From the NCBI GenBank assembly GCA_015272395.1, contig JACYLQ010000026.1:1-64000 (forward strand): 64,000 nucleotides of DNA. The letters run 5' to 3'. The notes under the pieces were generated by a model. The model searched no databases. It had not been told where the DNA came from and saw nothing but the letters and a program-made list of their open reading frames with translations. The stretch's first letter is position 1; the number at the start of each line of letters is the position of its first letter. This DNA is from Calothrix sp. C42_A2020_038 (lineage in GTDB: Bacteria > Cyanobacteriota > Cyanobacteriia > Cyanobacteriales > Nostocaceae). The translations under genes were made by a program, and so were the position numbers. Of this stretch, positions 45,288 through 54,475 are shown piece by piece.

Positions 45288-46874
45288 ATGGACGCTACGA
45301 CACTTTGGCAGCGATACCAGGAATGGTTATATTACCACGAAGGATTGGGGTTTTACCTCGATATTAGTCGGATGCGCTTTGATGATGCGTTCGTAGAGGC
45401 TTTACAACCAAAGTTCGAGAAGGCTTTTGCGGATATGGCGGAACTTGAAAAGGGTGCTATTGCAAACCCTGACGAGAACCGCATGGTAGGACACTACTGG
45501 CTGCGAAATCCGGATTTGGCGCCTACTCCTGAACTGACACAAGAGATTGTCAGTACTATCGAACAAATCGAAGTTTTCGCCGAAAAGGTTCACACAGGTG
45601 GAATTCATCCCCCCAAAGCACCCCGCTTTACCGATATTATTTCTATCGGTATTGGTGGTTCTGCCCTTGGTCCCGAATTTGTCGCCGAAGCCCTTGCCCC
45701 CGATTTTCCTCCTTTAGCAATTCATTTTATCGATAACACAGACCCTGCTGGCATCGACCGCATTTTGACGCATCTACGTAATAAACTTTCTAGTACTCTT
45801 GTTTTAGTAATTTCTAAATCTGGTGGTACTCCTGAACCCCGTAATGGCATGTTAGAAGTTAAAAAGGCTTATGCGGGACAAAATTTAGATTTTGCTAATT
45901 ATGCTGTTGCGATTACCATGCCTGGTAGTAAACTTGACGAGCAAGCCAAGTCAGAAAACTGGCTAATGCGCTTCCCGATGTATGATTGGGTAGGTGGGCG
46001 CACTTCCGAAATGTCTACTGTTGGTTTGGTGCCTGCTGCACTTCAAGGCATTGATATTAAAGAAATGCTCGAAGGTGCCAAAGAAATGGACGATGCTACG
46101 CGCGTTGCCGATATCAAGAAAAATCCAGCTGCATTACTGGCTTTAGCATGGTATTACGCAGGCAACGGTAAGGGTGAGAAGGATATGGTCGTCCTACCTT
46201 ACAAAGACAGTTTGTTGTTATTTAGTCGCTACTTGCAGCAGCTTGTGATGGAATCTCTAGGTAAGGAAAAAGACCTAGATGGTAATATTGTTCACCAGGG
46301 TATTGCAGTATACGGAAATAAGGGTTCTACTGACCAACACGCATACGTTCAACAGTTGCGTGAAGGTGTACCAAACTTCTTTCTTACTTTTATTGAAGTA
46401 TTAAAAGACCGCGAAGGAGCATCTCCCGAACTAGAACCAGGTATTACCTCCGGTGATTACCTTTCTGGTTTCCTGCAAGGTTCGCGTCAAGCTTTGTATG
46501 AAAACCACCGCGACTCAATTACGTTGACAATTCCTGAAGTCAACTCACGTACTGTCGGCGCCTTAATTGCGTTGTATGATCGAGCGGTGGGTTACTACGC
46601 GAGTTTAGTTAATATTAATGCCTACCATCAACCTGGTGTAGAAGCGGGTAAAAAAGCTGCGGCAGACATTTTGGAATTGCAAACAAAAGTTGTCAGCGTT
46701 CTGCAAAACGAAAAAGTTCCTATGACACTAGCGCAAATTGCAGACAAAGCAGGCGCCAGTCACAAAATCGAGTCAATTTACCTAATTTTGCGGCATTTAT
46801 CTGCAAATAATCGTGGTGTAGTTCTACAAGGAAACTTAGCAGAACCCAATAGTCTCACTGTATCTCTAGGCTAG
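45288..46874 (+). CDS. pgi: Glucose-6-phosphate isomerase
   Basis: Interconverts glucose 6-phosphate and fructose 6-phosphate. The 528-residue length is normal for cyanobacterial Pgi. Blocks seen are [47 protein letters not shown], and the catalytic-glutamate helix [18 protein letters not shown] with [21 protein letters not shown] after it. The stop codon TAG at 46872 is the first triplet of a MITE-like repeat. Confidence 0.96.
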   Translation: MDATTLWQRYQEWLYYHEGLGFYLDISRMRFDDAFVEALQPKFEKAFADMAELEKGAIANPDENRMVGHYWLRNPDLAPTPELTQEIVSTIEQIEVFAEKVHTGGIHPPKAPRFTDIISIGIGGSALGPEFVAEALAPDFPPLAIHFIDNTDPAGIDRILTHLRNKLSSTLVLVISKSGGTPEPRNGMLEVKKAYAGQNLDFANYAVAITMPGSKLDEQAKSENWLMRFPMYDWVGGRTSEMSTVGLVPAALQGIDIKEMLEGAKEMDDATRVADIKKNPAALLALAWYYAGNGKGEKDMVVLPYKDSLLLFSRYLQQLVMESLGKEKDLDGNIVHQGIAVYGNKGSTDQHAYVQQLREGVPNFFLTFIEVLKDREGASPELEPGITSGDYLSGFLQGSRQALYENHRDSITLTIPEVNSRTVGALIALYDRAVGYYASLVNINAYHQPGVEAGKKAAADILELQTKVVSVLQNEKVPMTLAQIADKAGASHKIESIYLILRHLSANNRGVVLQGNLAEPNSLTVSLG

Positions 46875-46999
46875 TAGTCTGTGTTAAAAGTTTTGGGGTG
46901 TTGTGGAACAGGCGTCCGTGCCTGTTCTATTGTTCAGGCACGGATGCCTGAATCACAAGAAATTATTCATACCACCAAAACTTATGACATTAACCACTA
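46872..46999. mobile_element. MITE-like element, copy E
   Basis: The left end TAGTAGTCTGTGTTAAAAGT and the right end (other strand: TAGTGGTTAATGTCATAAGT) form the same inverted ends as copies A, B and D. The core holds GAACAGGC-GTCCGT-GCCTGTTC (46906-46927). CTAGTA occurs at both edges (46871 and 46997), possibly a target duplication. The element begins at the pgi stop codon. The rest of the gap up to 47298 has no gene; a run of CAACA/TTGTTG-type AT-rich sequence and AGCTGAACAT...ATGTTCAGCT (about 47062-47110) suggest a terminator for pgi. Confidence 0.65.
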
Positions 47000-47298
47000 G
47001 TACGTGTAAAGTACATATCACAAAGAGTGACGTATTGTTGCTTTTGCAACATTTTTTTATAGCTGAACATTTAAGATTGAGGTAATTACTCAGTTCTCTA
47101 GATGTTCAGCTTTCTTTTGAATTTACGTAGCCAGTAGGTTGGGTGCAGTGGAACCCAACAAACTATAACGATGACGTTAAGTAGGGCTATATGTTAAAAC
47201 GTCATTTTGTTTAACAGAGGATAACTTCGCACGCAAATAACTTTCTAACCTGAATTACGATTTAATTTTTCACTTGTATCTACTACATACCTAAATTT

Positions 47299-48927
47299 AT
47301 GACCACTGAAATAACTATCGGGGAATATCTACTTCAGCAGTTACACCAACACGGAGTTCGTCATATATTTGGCGTACCTGGTGATTTTGTGCTGAAATTC
47401 ATGACTTTAATCGAGCAGAGCGAATTAGAATTAATCAATACTTGCGATGAACAAGGGGCAGGATTCGCTGCTGACGCTTACGCACGGGTTCAGGGGTTAG
47501 CAGCAGTTTGCGTAACTTACGGTGTTGGAGGTTTGAAAATTGCCAATACTACTGCTCAAGGATTCGCAGAATTATCACCTGTAGTTGTAATTAGCGGTGC
47601 CCCTGGAATTGAGGAACGTCTGCGACATCCGTTAATTCACCATAAAGTGCGTGAATTTGATACTCAGAAGAAAGTATTTGAAGAATTGACGGTTGCTTCC
47701 ACTGTTCTTGATAACCCAGATACTGCACTTGAAGAAATCGACCGTGTGCTGGCAGCAGCATTACGTTTTAAGCGACCAGTATATATAGAAATACCCCGCG
47801 ACATGGTAATGGTACCAGGAAGACGTTACCACACTCCAAATCATCCCAAAGCGCAGAGCGACCCTGAAACTTTGCAAGCAGCTATCAAAGAAGCTTTAAC
47901 TCTAATTAATAACGCCAAACAGCCTGTAATTCTTGCAGGAGAAGAAATCCATCGCTTTAGATTACAAGATGTCTTGCAGGAATTAATTCGCAAGACAAAT
48001 ATTCCGGTTGCTGCAACAATTCTTGGCAAATCTGTAGTTGATGAAGATGAACCAGCTTACTTAGGTATTTACCAAGGAGGTATTGGACAACAAAACGTAC
48101 GCGCATATGTAGAGTCAAGCGACTGCATTATTATACTAGGTGTAATGATGACAGACATGAATCTTGGCATTTACACCGCGCGTTTGGAACGTGAGCGATG
48201 TATTCATGCTTTTAGTGAAAAGCTATCAATTGGATACCATGTTTATGAAGATGTGCAGTTCACTGACTTCATGAATGCACTGGCAACTGCCGAATTGTCC
48301 GCACGCGAATTACATTGTCCACCAAATTGCAAGCTGCTACCGACTTACAAAGTCCAAGACCCTAACGCTCCAGTTACAGCAGAACGACTATTCGCACGCT
48401 TGAATACGTTTCTAGGAAAAGACACAATTGTCATTGCTGATGTCGGAGATGCTTTATTTGGCGCCGCTGATTTTTCTGTACATCGCAGTGCAGCTTTTCT
48501 CTCACCCGCATATTACGCATCTTTAGGTTTTGCAGTACCAGCAGCAATAGGAGTCCAAAAAGCACAACCCCAACTGCGCCCTTTGGTATTAGTTGGTGAT
48601 GGTGCCTTTCAAATGACAGGTATCGAACTATCAACAGCAGCGAGGTTTGGTTGCAACCCAATAGTTATCCTTCTCAACAATGGCGGTTACGTTACCGAAC
48701 GCTACATTATCGATGGCTCATTCAATGACATCTTGCCTTGGAATTATAGCCGCTTACCAGAATTATTAGGTAAAGGAAGAGGCTTCTTAGTCAAAACTGA
48801 AGGAGAACTAGAAGTCGCACTTCAAGAAGCAGCTTTGCACACAGAAAGTTTCTGCATACTCGAAGTACAACTCGGTAAAATGGATGCTTCTGCCGCTCTC
48901 AAACGTGTAGCCTCTGGTTTAGTTTAA
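47299..48927 (+). CDS. Thiamine-diphosphate 2-oxoacid decarboxylase (pyruvate/indolepyruvate type)
   Basis: A 542-residue decarboxylase of the Pdc/IpdC family. It has the activating glutamate in CDEQGAGFAADAYAR, the active-site double histidine of decarboxylases (PLIHHKVREFD, about 112-122) and the ThDP motif GDGAFQMTGIELSTAARFG...LNNGGY. Members decarboxylate pyruvate, indolepyruvate or phenylpyruvate; sequence alone does not decide. Indole-3-pyruvate is a scytonemin intermediate in this organism, so a competing use is possible. It is monocistronic, ATG at 47299. Confidence 0.9.
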   Translation: MTTEITIGEYLLQQLHQHGVRHIFGVPGDFVLKFMTLIEQSELELINTCDEQGAGFAADAYARVQGLAAVCVTYGVGGLKIANTTAQGFAELSPVVVISGAPGIEERLRHPLIHHKVREFDTQKKVFEELTVASTVLDNPDTALEEIDRVLAAALRFKRPVYIEIPRDMVMVPGRRYHTPNHPKAQSDPETLQAAIKEALTLINNAKQPVILAGEEIHRFRLQDVLQELIRKTNIPVAATILGKSVVDEDEPAYLGIYQGGIGQQNVRAYVESSDCIIILGVMMTDMNLGIYTARLERERCIHAFSEKLSIGYHVYEDVQFTDFMNALATAELSARELHCPPNCKLLPTYKVQDPNAPVTAERLFARLNTFLGKDTIVIADVGDALFGAADFSVHRSAAFLSPAYYASLGFAVPAAIGVQKAQPQLRPLVLVGDGAFQMTGIELSTAARFGCNPIVILLNNGGYVTERYIIDGSFNDILPWNYSRLPELLGKGRGFLVKTEGELEVALQEAALHTESFCILEVQLGKMDASAALKRVASGLV

Positions 48928-48935
48928 CCTCTTAT

Positions 48936-49010
48936 ATTATGGAACGGGCATCGCTGCCCGTTCTAATCAAGCGGTAAATACGCGCTTATTCCCAGAATTA
49001 ATGACATCGA
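48936..49010. repeat. Hairpin repeat and MITE-type right end
   Basis: GAACGGGCA-TCGC-TGCCCGTTC is a perfect 9-bp stem (48942-48963). It is followed by CCCAGAATTAATGACAT, which matches the right end of copy D. No clear left end was found, so this is a degenerate copy F. Confidence 0.55.
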
Positions 49011-49097
49011 ATACCAAGATTTAAACCATATACTGAAATGTTTGACTGTGTTCAGCATGACATCAAAACATATTTTTAAAACATTCTTTATACTATA

Positions 49098-49796
49098 CTA
49101 GCTGTGACTGTGATGAGCTTCTTCAATGACTTCCCAACTTACTGCACTAACTTGTGGCTGTAAACTTAACTGACTAACCATCTGTTCTAAGAGTTCATGG
49201 TTATGGTCTTGTGTTACTAAATTTGCTTTGACTTCTACTTTATTTTGTACATCAATATCTTCACTTTGTAGCGAGCGCAATTTCATAACACCAGTGTTAA
49301 CAGCTTGCATAAGTAAGGCTCGTACATGAGCCTCGTGTTCGCTATGTGTAATAATCGAACAACGATAAGATAATTGTATTTCTGTACCTTGGATTGGTTG
49401 TTGATTAATTAAATTAGCCAGCGGTCGTAAAATAATATTTATGATTAAAATAGCTGTTGTTCCAGAAATTGCTTCTGTATATAGCTTGGCGCCTACTAAA
49501 CAGCCGATAGCTGCTGTACACCATAAAGTTGCTGCTGTGTTTATTCCCCTAACACCATGTCCTTCCCGCAATATTACCCCACCACCAAGAAATCCCACTC
49601 CAGAGACAATCTGGGCTGGAATCCTTGTATCACCGGGAGTGTAATCTGATAACATCAAAAATAGTGCCGCTCCTACTGCTACTAATGCGTTCGTTTGTAG
49701 TCCTGCCATTCTTTGGCGCCATTGTCGTTCCATTCCAATGGCTGAACCTAACAAAAATGCTAATCCTAGAGGGATAGCAAACTCAATATAGTTCAT
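49098..49796 (-). CDS. MgtC/SapB-family membrane protein
   Basis: A 232-residue protein. Four to five N-terminal helices (1-135) carry the MgtC motifs GSAIGMERQWRQRMAGLQTNALVAVGAAL and VSGVGFLGGGVILREGHGVRGINTAATLW. A soluble ACT-like C-terminal domain of about 95 residues follows. The family is tied to magnesium-limited growth and F-ATPase control in pathogens. In cyanobacteria the role is unclear. Confidence 0.9.
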   Translation of the reverse strand: MNYIEFAIPLGLAFLLGSAIGMERQWRQRMAGLQTNALVAVGAALFLMLSDYTPGDTRIPAQIVSGVGFLGGGVILREGHGVRGINTAATLWCTAAIGCLVGAKLYTEAISGTTAILIINIILRPLANLINQQPIQGTEIQLSYRCSIITHSEHEAHVRALLMQAVNTGVMKLRSLQSEDIDVQNKVEVKANLVTQDHNHELLEQMVSQLSLQPQVSAVSWEVIEEAHHSHS

Positions 49797-49992
49797 TCTT
49801 TACCTCTGTATATAATGTTTTTAACTATATTAAATAAGCCTTAATACAGTCGAATATTGCTAATACTATTTTGGATTTGCAGTTCCCAAATAAAAAGGTC
49901 GTTGTATAACTTATTTAAAAACTTATTTAACGTAATTGTAGAGAATAATCAATATAGCGAATATTTGTATCGATTAAATACACCAGGAGATG

Positions 49993-51075
49993 TCACTTAA
50001 TTTTATTTACACGAAGTTGTCCGCAAGCTGCATCTGCTTCTAGACCGCGCGAGTAGCGAACACTAACAGCAATATGCTGTTGTTTCAGAACTTTGACAAA
50101 ATTATTGATGCGTTCTGGTTTTGGACGTTGATAGTCTACTTCACTAATTGGATTATAGGGTATTAAATTTACATGACTTTGAAATCCACGCAGGCGCCTT
50201 GATAGTTCGAGTGCGTGTTCGGGTAAGTCATTTACTCCCGCAAGTAAGATGTATTCAAATGTAGCTCTACGCCCAGTAATTTCTACATACTCGCGGCATT
50301 CAGCAAGTAAATCTTCGATGGGATATGAACGCGCGCTAGGAATAATTTGTTCGCGTAACTTTTGATTGGGAGCGTGTAAACTCACTGCTAAGGTTACTTG
50401 TAGATTGTTTTGGGCGAATTGACGAATGCGGTTACGGATACCAACTGTTGATACTGTCAGGTTACGTTGCCCAATGCCAATGTCCTTATTGATGGAATGA
50501 AGGGCGCCTAAAACATGATCTAAATTTAATAAAGGTTCTCCCATTCCCATAAAAACAATATTACTGACGCGACGTTGAAAGTCTTCCTGTACTGTTAACA
50601 CTTGGTCAACAATTTCAGTACGTGTGAGGTTACGCTTAAATCCACCTTTACCTGTGGCACAGAAATCACACGCCATTGGACAACCTACCTGGGTTGATAC
50701 GCAAACCGTGAGACGATTTTCGGTAGGGATGCCAACTGTTTCAACAATTTGTCCATCAGATAGTCGCAGTAAATACTTAATTGTGCCATCTGAAGCTACC
50801 GAACGGTAATGTTCTGTCGAACGTCCAATTGGGATATCACCTAGTTCAGTACGCCATTGTTTCGGAAACGAAGAAATATCAGCCAGTGAACGTACACCCT
50901 TGTTATAAATCCAGTCATGCAACTGCTTACCACGATACGCAGCTTGACCCTGAGAAACCACCCACGCGGTTAACTCATCTAAAGAGGCGCCGAGTAATGG
51001 TGGAATAGCGATCTCAGGGAGTGGTTGTTCTTGGGTAGAACTGTTTACTATAGGTGAGGCAGAAGAAGCTGACAT
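49993..51075 (-). CDS. rlmN: 23S rRNA/tRNA adenine-C2 methyltransferase
   Basis: Radical-SAM enzyme methylating A2503 of 23S rRNA and A37 of some tRNAs. The 360-residue protein has the cluster motif CPMACDFC (Cys132, Cys136, Cys139). The second catalytic cysteine is in ADAACGQL (Cys351). GMGEPLLN and [15 protein letters not shown] are further family blocks. The start at 51075 gives a 25-residue Ser/Pro-rich lead before the usual N-terminus. Confidence 0.96.
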   Translation of the reverse strand: MSASSASPIVNSSTQEQPLPEIAIPPLLGASLDELTAWVVSQGQAAYRGKQLHDWIYNKGVRSLADISSFPKQWRTELGDIPIGRSTEHYRSVASDGTIKYLLRLSDGQIVETVGIPTENRLTVCVSTQVGCPMACDFCATGKGGFKRNLTRTEIVDQVLTVQEDFQRRVSNIVFMGMGEPLLNLDHVLGALHSINKDIGIGQRNLTVSTVGIRNRIRQFAQNNLQVTLAVSLHAPNQKLREQIIPSARSYPIEDLLAECREYVEITGRRATFEYILLAGVNDLPEHALELSRRLRGFQSHVNLIPYNPISEVDYQRPKPERINNFVKVLKQQHIAVSVRYSRGLEADAACGQLRVNKIK

Positions 51076-51149
51076 AACAAGTCACAAGTTAACAAGCTGC
51101 ATATCCTATCCTAGAACTTTTTGTCAAAAATTGAGGTTGACTACAAAAA

Positions 51150-51503
51150 TTAACCAAAAGTCGAGCCGTTCCAACCCCACATATAACCTTTGGCATCAGC
51201 AAATTCGATGTAAATGCGGTTTTTTGGTACACTTAAAGTCTGGTTCACTTCTTGACAAAAATCTTGGCTCATTGCCTGTGTTTGTTCTGGTTTCATACTA
51301 CCCACACTCTTGATTTCAATATAGCAAGCCGGGTCAGTATTTCCAGCAAATGTCATTGGTACTTCTGCTTCAAAAGCTGTCATGACATATGACTCTGGTT
51401 TCCCTGTATGCTTTGCTAACTTTGCCGAAAGACTTTTAAGCATGGTTTCAACGTCAGATTTTGCAGGCGCCGAAATAGAGGTTTGAATTTTGATTAAAGG
51501 CAT
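51150..51503 (-). CDS. MIF-family tautomerase homologue
   Basis: A 117-residue member of the macrophage-migration-inhibitory-factor/tautomerase family. It keeps the catalytic proline directly after the start methionine (MPLIKIQTS) and the C-terminal block PKNRIYIEFADAKGYMWGWNGSTFG. MIF-type enzymes tautomerise phenylpyruvate and similar enols in vitro. The physiological role in cyanobacteria is not established. cobM ends 15 bp upstream, but a tract of heptamers lies between, so coupling is uncertain. Confidence 0.9.
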   Translation of the reverse strand: MPLIKIQTSISAPAKSDVETMLKSLSAKLAKHTGKPESYVMTAFEAEVPMTFAGNTDPACYIEIKSVGSMKPEQTQAMSQDFCQEVNQTLSVPKNRIYIEFADAKGYMWGWNGSTFG

Positions 51504-51540
51504 AATTGATTTTGGATTTTAGATTTTAGATTTTAGATTA
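51504..51540. repeat. Heptamer tandem repeat (GATTTTA)
   Basis: GATTTTGGATTTTAGATTTT-type units occupy the gap between the MIF gene and cobM and include the cobM stop codon. Confidence 0.7.
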
Positions 51541-52343
51541 TCCGTGTTTCGGAAGAGGTGAGTATGTTGAGGATGGTAAAGACAAGAACGTCCAGAAACT
51601 TCCCCTAGTGCATGACTAACTATATATAAAGTGGTACGAGTTAAATTTTCCTCGCGCGTACAGTTTGCCATTTGCTCAAGAGGAACAACTCTTATTTTCT
51701 CATCATCCCAACCCAAGCGATAGCAAATTCCCACAGGAGTATTAGCTGGGTAGTGTTTGAGTAGTTTGACTTGGGCATCTTCGACGTGACGCGCGCTTAG
51801 ATATAAGCATAAACTAGCTTGATGCGCTGCAAGCTGAGTTAATTCTTCCTTATCTGGTACTTGTGTACGACCACTAATGCGCGTAAGAATAATTGTTTGA
51901 ACTAAACCAGGAACTGTTAACTCAACTTTAAGTTTTGCAGCGGCAGCTTGGAAAGCACTAATCCCTGGTACGATTTCAAAATTAATATTGGCTGCGGCTA
52001 AAAGCTGCATTTGTTCGTGAATAGCACTGTAAAGACAAGGGTCGCCAGAGTGAGCGCGCACTACTAACTTCTGAGAATTTACCCTATCAACTATAACTTC
52101 GAGAATTTCTTCCAAAGTTTGATGCGCCGTAGGAATAATTTCTGCATCTTCTCGGCAAAATTGAAGGATTGCAGGTGGAATCAATGAATCTGCAAATAAA
52201 ACTACATCTGCTTGTTCTAAAATTTTTTGCGCTCTAATCGTTAACAGTTCCGGGTCACCAGGACCAGTTCCAATAATATATACAGTATTTATTAGCAAAT
52301 TTTTCTTTTTTAAATTACATGTATTTTGTGTATATTCACGCAT
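51519..52343 (-). CDS. cobM: Precorrin-4 C11-methyltransferase
   Basis: SAM-dependent methylation of precorrin-4 in cobalamin ring synthesis. The 274-residue class-III methyltransferase has the N-terminal YIIGTGPGDPELLT loop, ADSLIPP near 52, VRAHSGDPCLYSAIHEQ near 95 and VPGISAFQAAAAKL near 125. It starts at the ATG at 52343. A TTG at 52355 is in frame but less likely. No cobalamin riboswitch is visible upstream. Confidence 0.93.
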   Translation of the reverse strand: MREYTQNTCNLKKKNLLINTVYIIGTGPGDPELLTIRAQKILEQADVVLFADSLIPPAILQFCREDAEIIPTAHQTLEEILEVIVDRVNSQKLVVRAHSGDPCLYSAIHEQMQLLAAANINFEIVPGISAFQAAAAKLKVELTVPGLVQTIILTRISGRTQVPDKEELTQLAAHQASLCLYLSARHVEDAQVKLLKHYPANTPVGICYRLGWDDEKIRVVPLEQMANCTREENLTRTTLYIVSHALGEVSGRSCLYHPQHTHLFRNTDNLKSKI

Positions 52344-52399
52344 ATTTTTCAGCAATTCTAAATCCTCACAAAATTTTTTTTGGAAAATTTTCAGTACCT

Positions 52400-52490
52400 T
52401 TCCGGATGATGCCCCTATATCTAGTAGAGGTGATTGGTAGATGCACCCTGGTTAAGCCCTAGAGAATACTCTGGGGCATTTTTTATTTTT
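52400..52490 (+). ncRNA. Possible small RNA ending in an intrinsic terminator
   Basis: The 287-bp cobM-lgt gap contains, on the plus strand, a compact GC-richer stretch (CCTTTCCGGATGATGCCCCT...) ending in the terminator at 52456-52490. Both flanking genes lie on the minus strand, so this plus-strand terminator serves neither. That points to a short independent transcript. No family (6S, Yfr1, tmRNA) was recognised and no promoter is certain. Confidence 0.3.
52456..52490 (+). terminator. Intrinsic terminator
   Basis: GCCCTAGAG-AATA-CTCTGGGGC (52456-52477, one G-T pair) is followed by ATTTTTTATTTTT. Textbook stem plus T-run in plus orientation. Confidence 0.75.
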
Positions 52491-52599
52491 AGGGATAGGG
52501 GTGAGTAACTGTAAGAGCTAGTAGTTATAGGGGACTGGCAATTAAGAATTGAGAATATATGTATGGATATATAGATTAATTTATTTAAACTTTGCTTTC

Positions 52600-52648
52600 C
52601 AATGCCCTATTCCCTGTTCTTCATTCCCTATCCCCTATTCCTTACTCA
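52600..52648. repeat. Heptamer tandem repeat (CCCTATT)
   Basis: Units CCCTATT, CCCTGTT, CTTCATT, CCCTATC, CCCTATT, CCTTACT run into the 3' end of lgt and supply its last codons. Confidence 0.7.
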
Positions 52649-53520
52649 CCGTTTTCTATGCTATTGTCCAGATTAGGAGATACAACATCCGGCAGAGGAC
52701 GCTTCTTAATATAAAGCCACCATAATCCTAATAACCCTAAACCAATACTTATCAAGCTAATAACTTGTGCAATTCGTAATGGACCGAGCATTAAACTGTC
52801 GGTTCGCAACCCTTCTATCCATAAGCGACCTAAGCTATATGCTGGCAGATAGGTTAGAAATAATGTGCCGACTTTCAACTGCGATCTACCCTGTAAACCC
52901 CGAAAGAAAAGGAATAATAGTAAACCAAATACCCCTAAGTTCCATAGCGACTCATAAAGAAACGTAGGGTGATAGTATTCAACGTTAGGAAGTTCGGGTG
53001 GGCGCCGTTCTGGTGGGATATACAGTTTCCAAGGTAAATTTGTTGGACTTCCATAAGCTTCGGAATTAAAGAAATTTCCCCACCGTCCTATTGCCTGTCC
53101 CAAAATTAAGGATGGTGCCACTAAGTCAGCCATTTGCCAAAACGAAACTTGCTTGATTCTACAAAAGATAAGCGCTGCTAACGTCCCACCTAAAATTGCT
53201 CCATGAATCGCAATACCACCTTGCCATATTGCAAAAATTCGTTCTGGGTGTTTAGCGTACTCTGCCCACTCAAAGATAACGTAGTATAAACGTGCTGCTG
53301 GAATGGCACTAACTACAAGCCAAATTGATAAATCACTTAATAAATCGGGATTAACCTTGCGACGTTTTGCAAGATATTGGGATAGTGTCACCCCGATCAG
53401 TACTGCTGAAGCAATTAGCAAACCATACCAACGAATTGCAATTGGCCCTAGTTGGAACAAAATTGGGCCTGGGGAAGTAAATTGAAACGCCAAAGGCAAA
53501 ATAGGAAAGTTCAGTGTCAT
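52642..53520 (-). CDS. lgt: Prolipoprotein diacylglyceryl transferase
   Basis: Transfers diacylglycerol from phosphatidylglycerol to the lipobox cysteine of lipoproteins at the inner membrane. The 292-residue polytopic protein has seven helices. Signatures are IRWYGLLIA near the N-terminus, [18 protein letters not shown], and the Lgt block [19 protein letters not shown] near 140, then [15 protein letters not shown] at 53520 is preferred over a GTG six bases upstream. The C-terminus is longer by a hydrophilic tail encoded in part by the heptamer repeat. Confidence 0.95.
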   Translation of the reverse strand: MTLNFPILPLAFQFTSPGPILFQLGPIAIRWYGLLIASAVLIGVTLSQYLAKRRKVNPDLLSDLSIWLVVSAIPAARLYYVIFEWAEYAKHPERIFAIWQGGIAIHGAILGGTLAALIFCRIKQVSFWQMADLVAPSLILGQAIGRWGNFFNSEAYGSPTNLPWKLYIPPERRPPELPNVEYYHPTFLYESLWNLGVFGLLLFLFFRGLQGRSQLKVGTLFLTYLPAYSLGRLWIEGLRTDSLMLGPLRIAQVISLISIGLGLLGLWWLYIKKRPLPDVVSPNLDNSIENGE

Positions 53521-53767
53521 AATCACAAATTAAGAGTTAAGAGTAGCCTGCGTGACCCACAGACGCGAGTTATGAGTAGGGCGCCTTCGTTTATAGTGTT
53601 GACGACGGTTACAGGTTGATTGTAGTTCGCATTTGCCTTCATCGAAATATTTATAAATTGTTTTTTAGAACGTATAAGGCATATGGTGCGATCAGTAGAT
53701 GTCATATGCCATACTAAGAAAACATTTATCTCAGTATTGTTATTGTTTGAAAAGTAAAAAAAAGAAT

Positions 53768-54475
53768 ATGAATCTACGCAGTTTAATCGAATCGTATTAT
53801 GCCAAACAGACTCAAGTATTTGAACAATCTCAAGGTTTTCAATACTTAGTATCTGGTGTCGCAGATATTAAATTTTATGATGAATTTATTGCTAACCTTT
53901 GTAAAACTCATCTCAAAAGCCCACAAATACTTGCATTTCTTTACGCAGCGGCGCCTCCTTCTGTAGCCAACCAAATTCAACATAATATGTTAGAAGAGTT
54001 AGGACTCGACTCTGAAGGTATTTGCCATCCTGATTTATTGAGAAAATTAGCTGATGCTGTGGGGTCAGATAATGCCAAGCAAGCGCAAATCGAAGCGTTA
54101 TCACAAGCAGAGTTATACCGCATGTGTTCTGAGCCAATGTTGTATGGGACACTAAAAGAACTGGCACTATCTGTATTGTTAGAAGTTACCTGCTTTGAAT
54201 GGATGTTGTCACGTCTTTCAGGGAAGCTAGGTAAAGCTTTGCAGGAGTATCGTGGACTCGACCAAGATAGCTTAGAATGGTTTTTTCATCATTCAGAAGT
54301 TGATATTCGTCATGCTGAGGAAGGTTTAGATTCTGTTATCAATTACATCGAATATTACAATTTTGAACATGAAGATTTAGAAACAATCTTAGATGTTACT
54401 TTTCGAGAAAATATCTTTATTAAACGTTACTTTGGCGAAATTGCTTTAGCAAAAGCAACGGAGATGCTCGCATGA
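53768..54475 (+). CDS. Haem-oxygenase-like iron-containing redox enzyme
   Basis: A 235-residue all-helical protein of the iron-containing redox (haem-oxygenase-like diiron oxidase/oxygenase) family. Putative metal ligands fit the family pattern: HNMLEELGLD...HPDLL in the middle, EVTCFEWML, and FFHHSEVDIRHAEEGL towards the end. Characterised relatives desaturate, cleave or oxidise amino-acid or fatty-acid substrates; the substrate here is unknown. An upstream in-frame ATG (53699) adds 23 odd residues, so I choose the ATG at 53768. It overlaps the next gene by 4 bp (ATGA), so the two are translationally coupled. Confidence 0.82.
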   Translation: MNLRSLIESYYAKQTQVFEQSQGFQYLVSGVADIKFYDEFIANLCKTHLKSPQILAFLYAAAPPSVANQIQHNMLEELGLDSEGICHPDLLRKLADAVGSDNAKQAQIEALSQAELYRMCSEPMLYGTLKELALSVLLEVTCFEWMLSRLSGKLGKALQEYRGLDQDSLEWFFHHSEVDIRHAEEGLDSVINYIEYYNFEHEDLETILDVTFRENIFIKRYFGEIALAKATEMLA

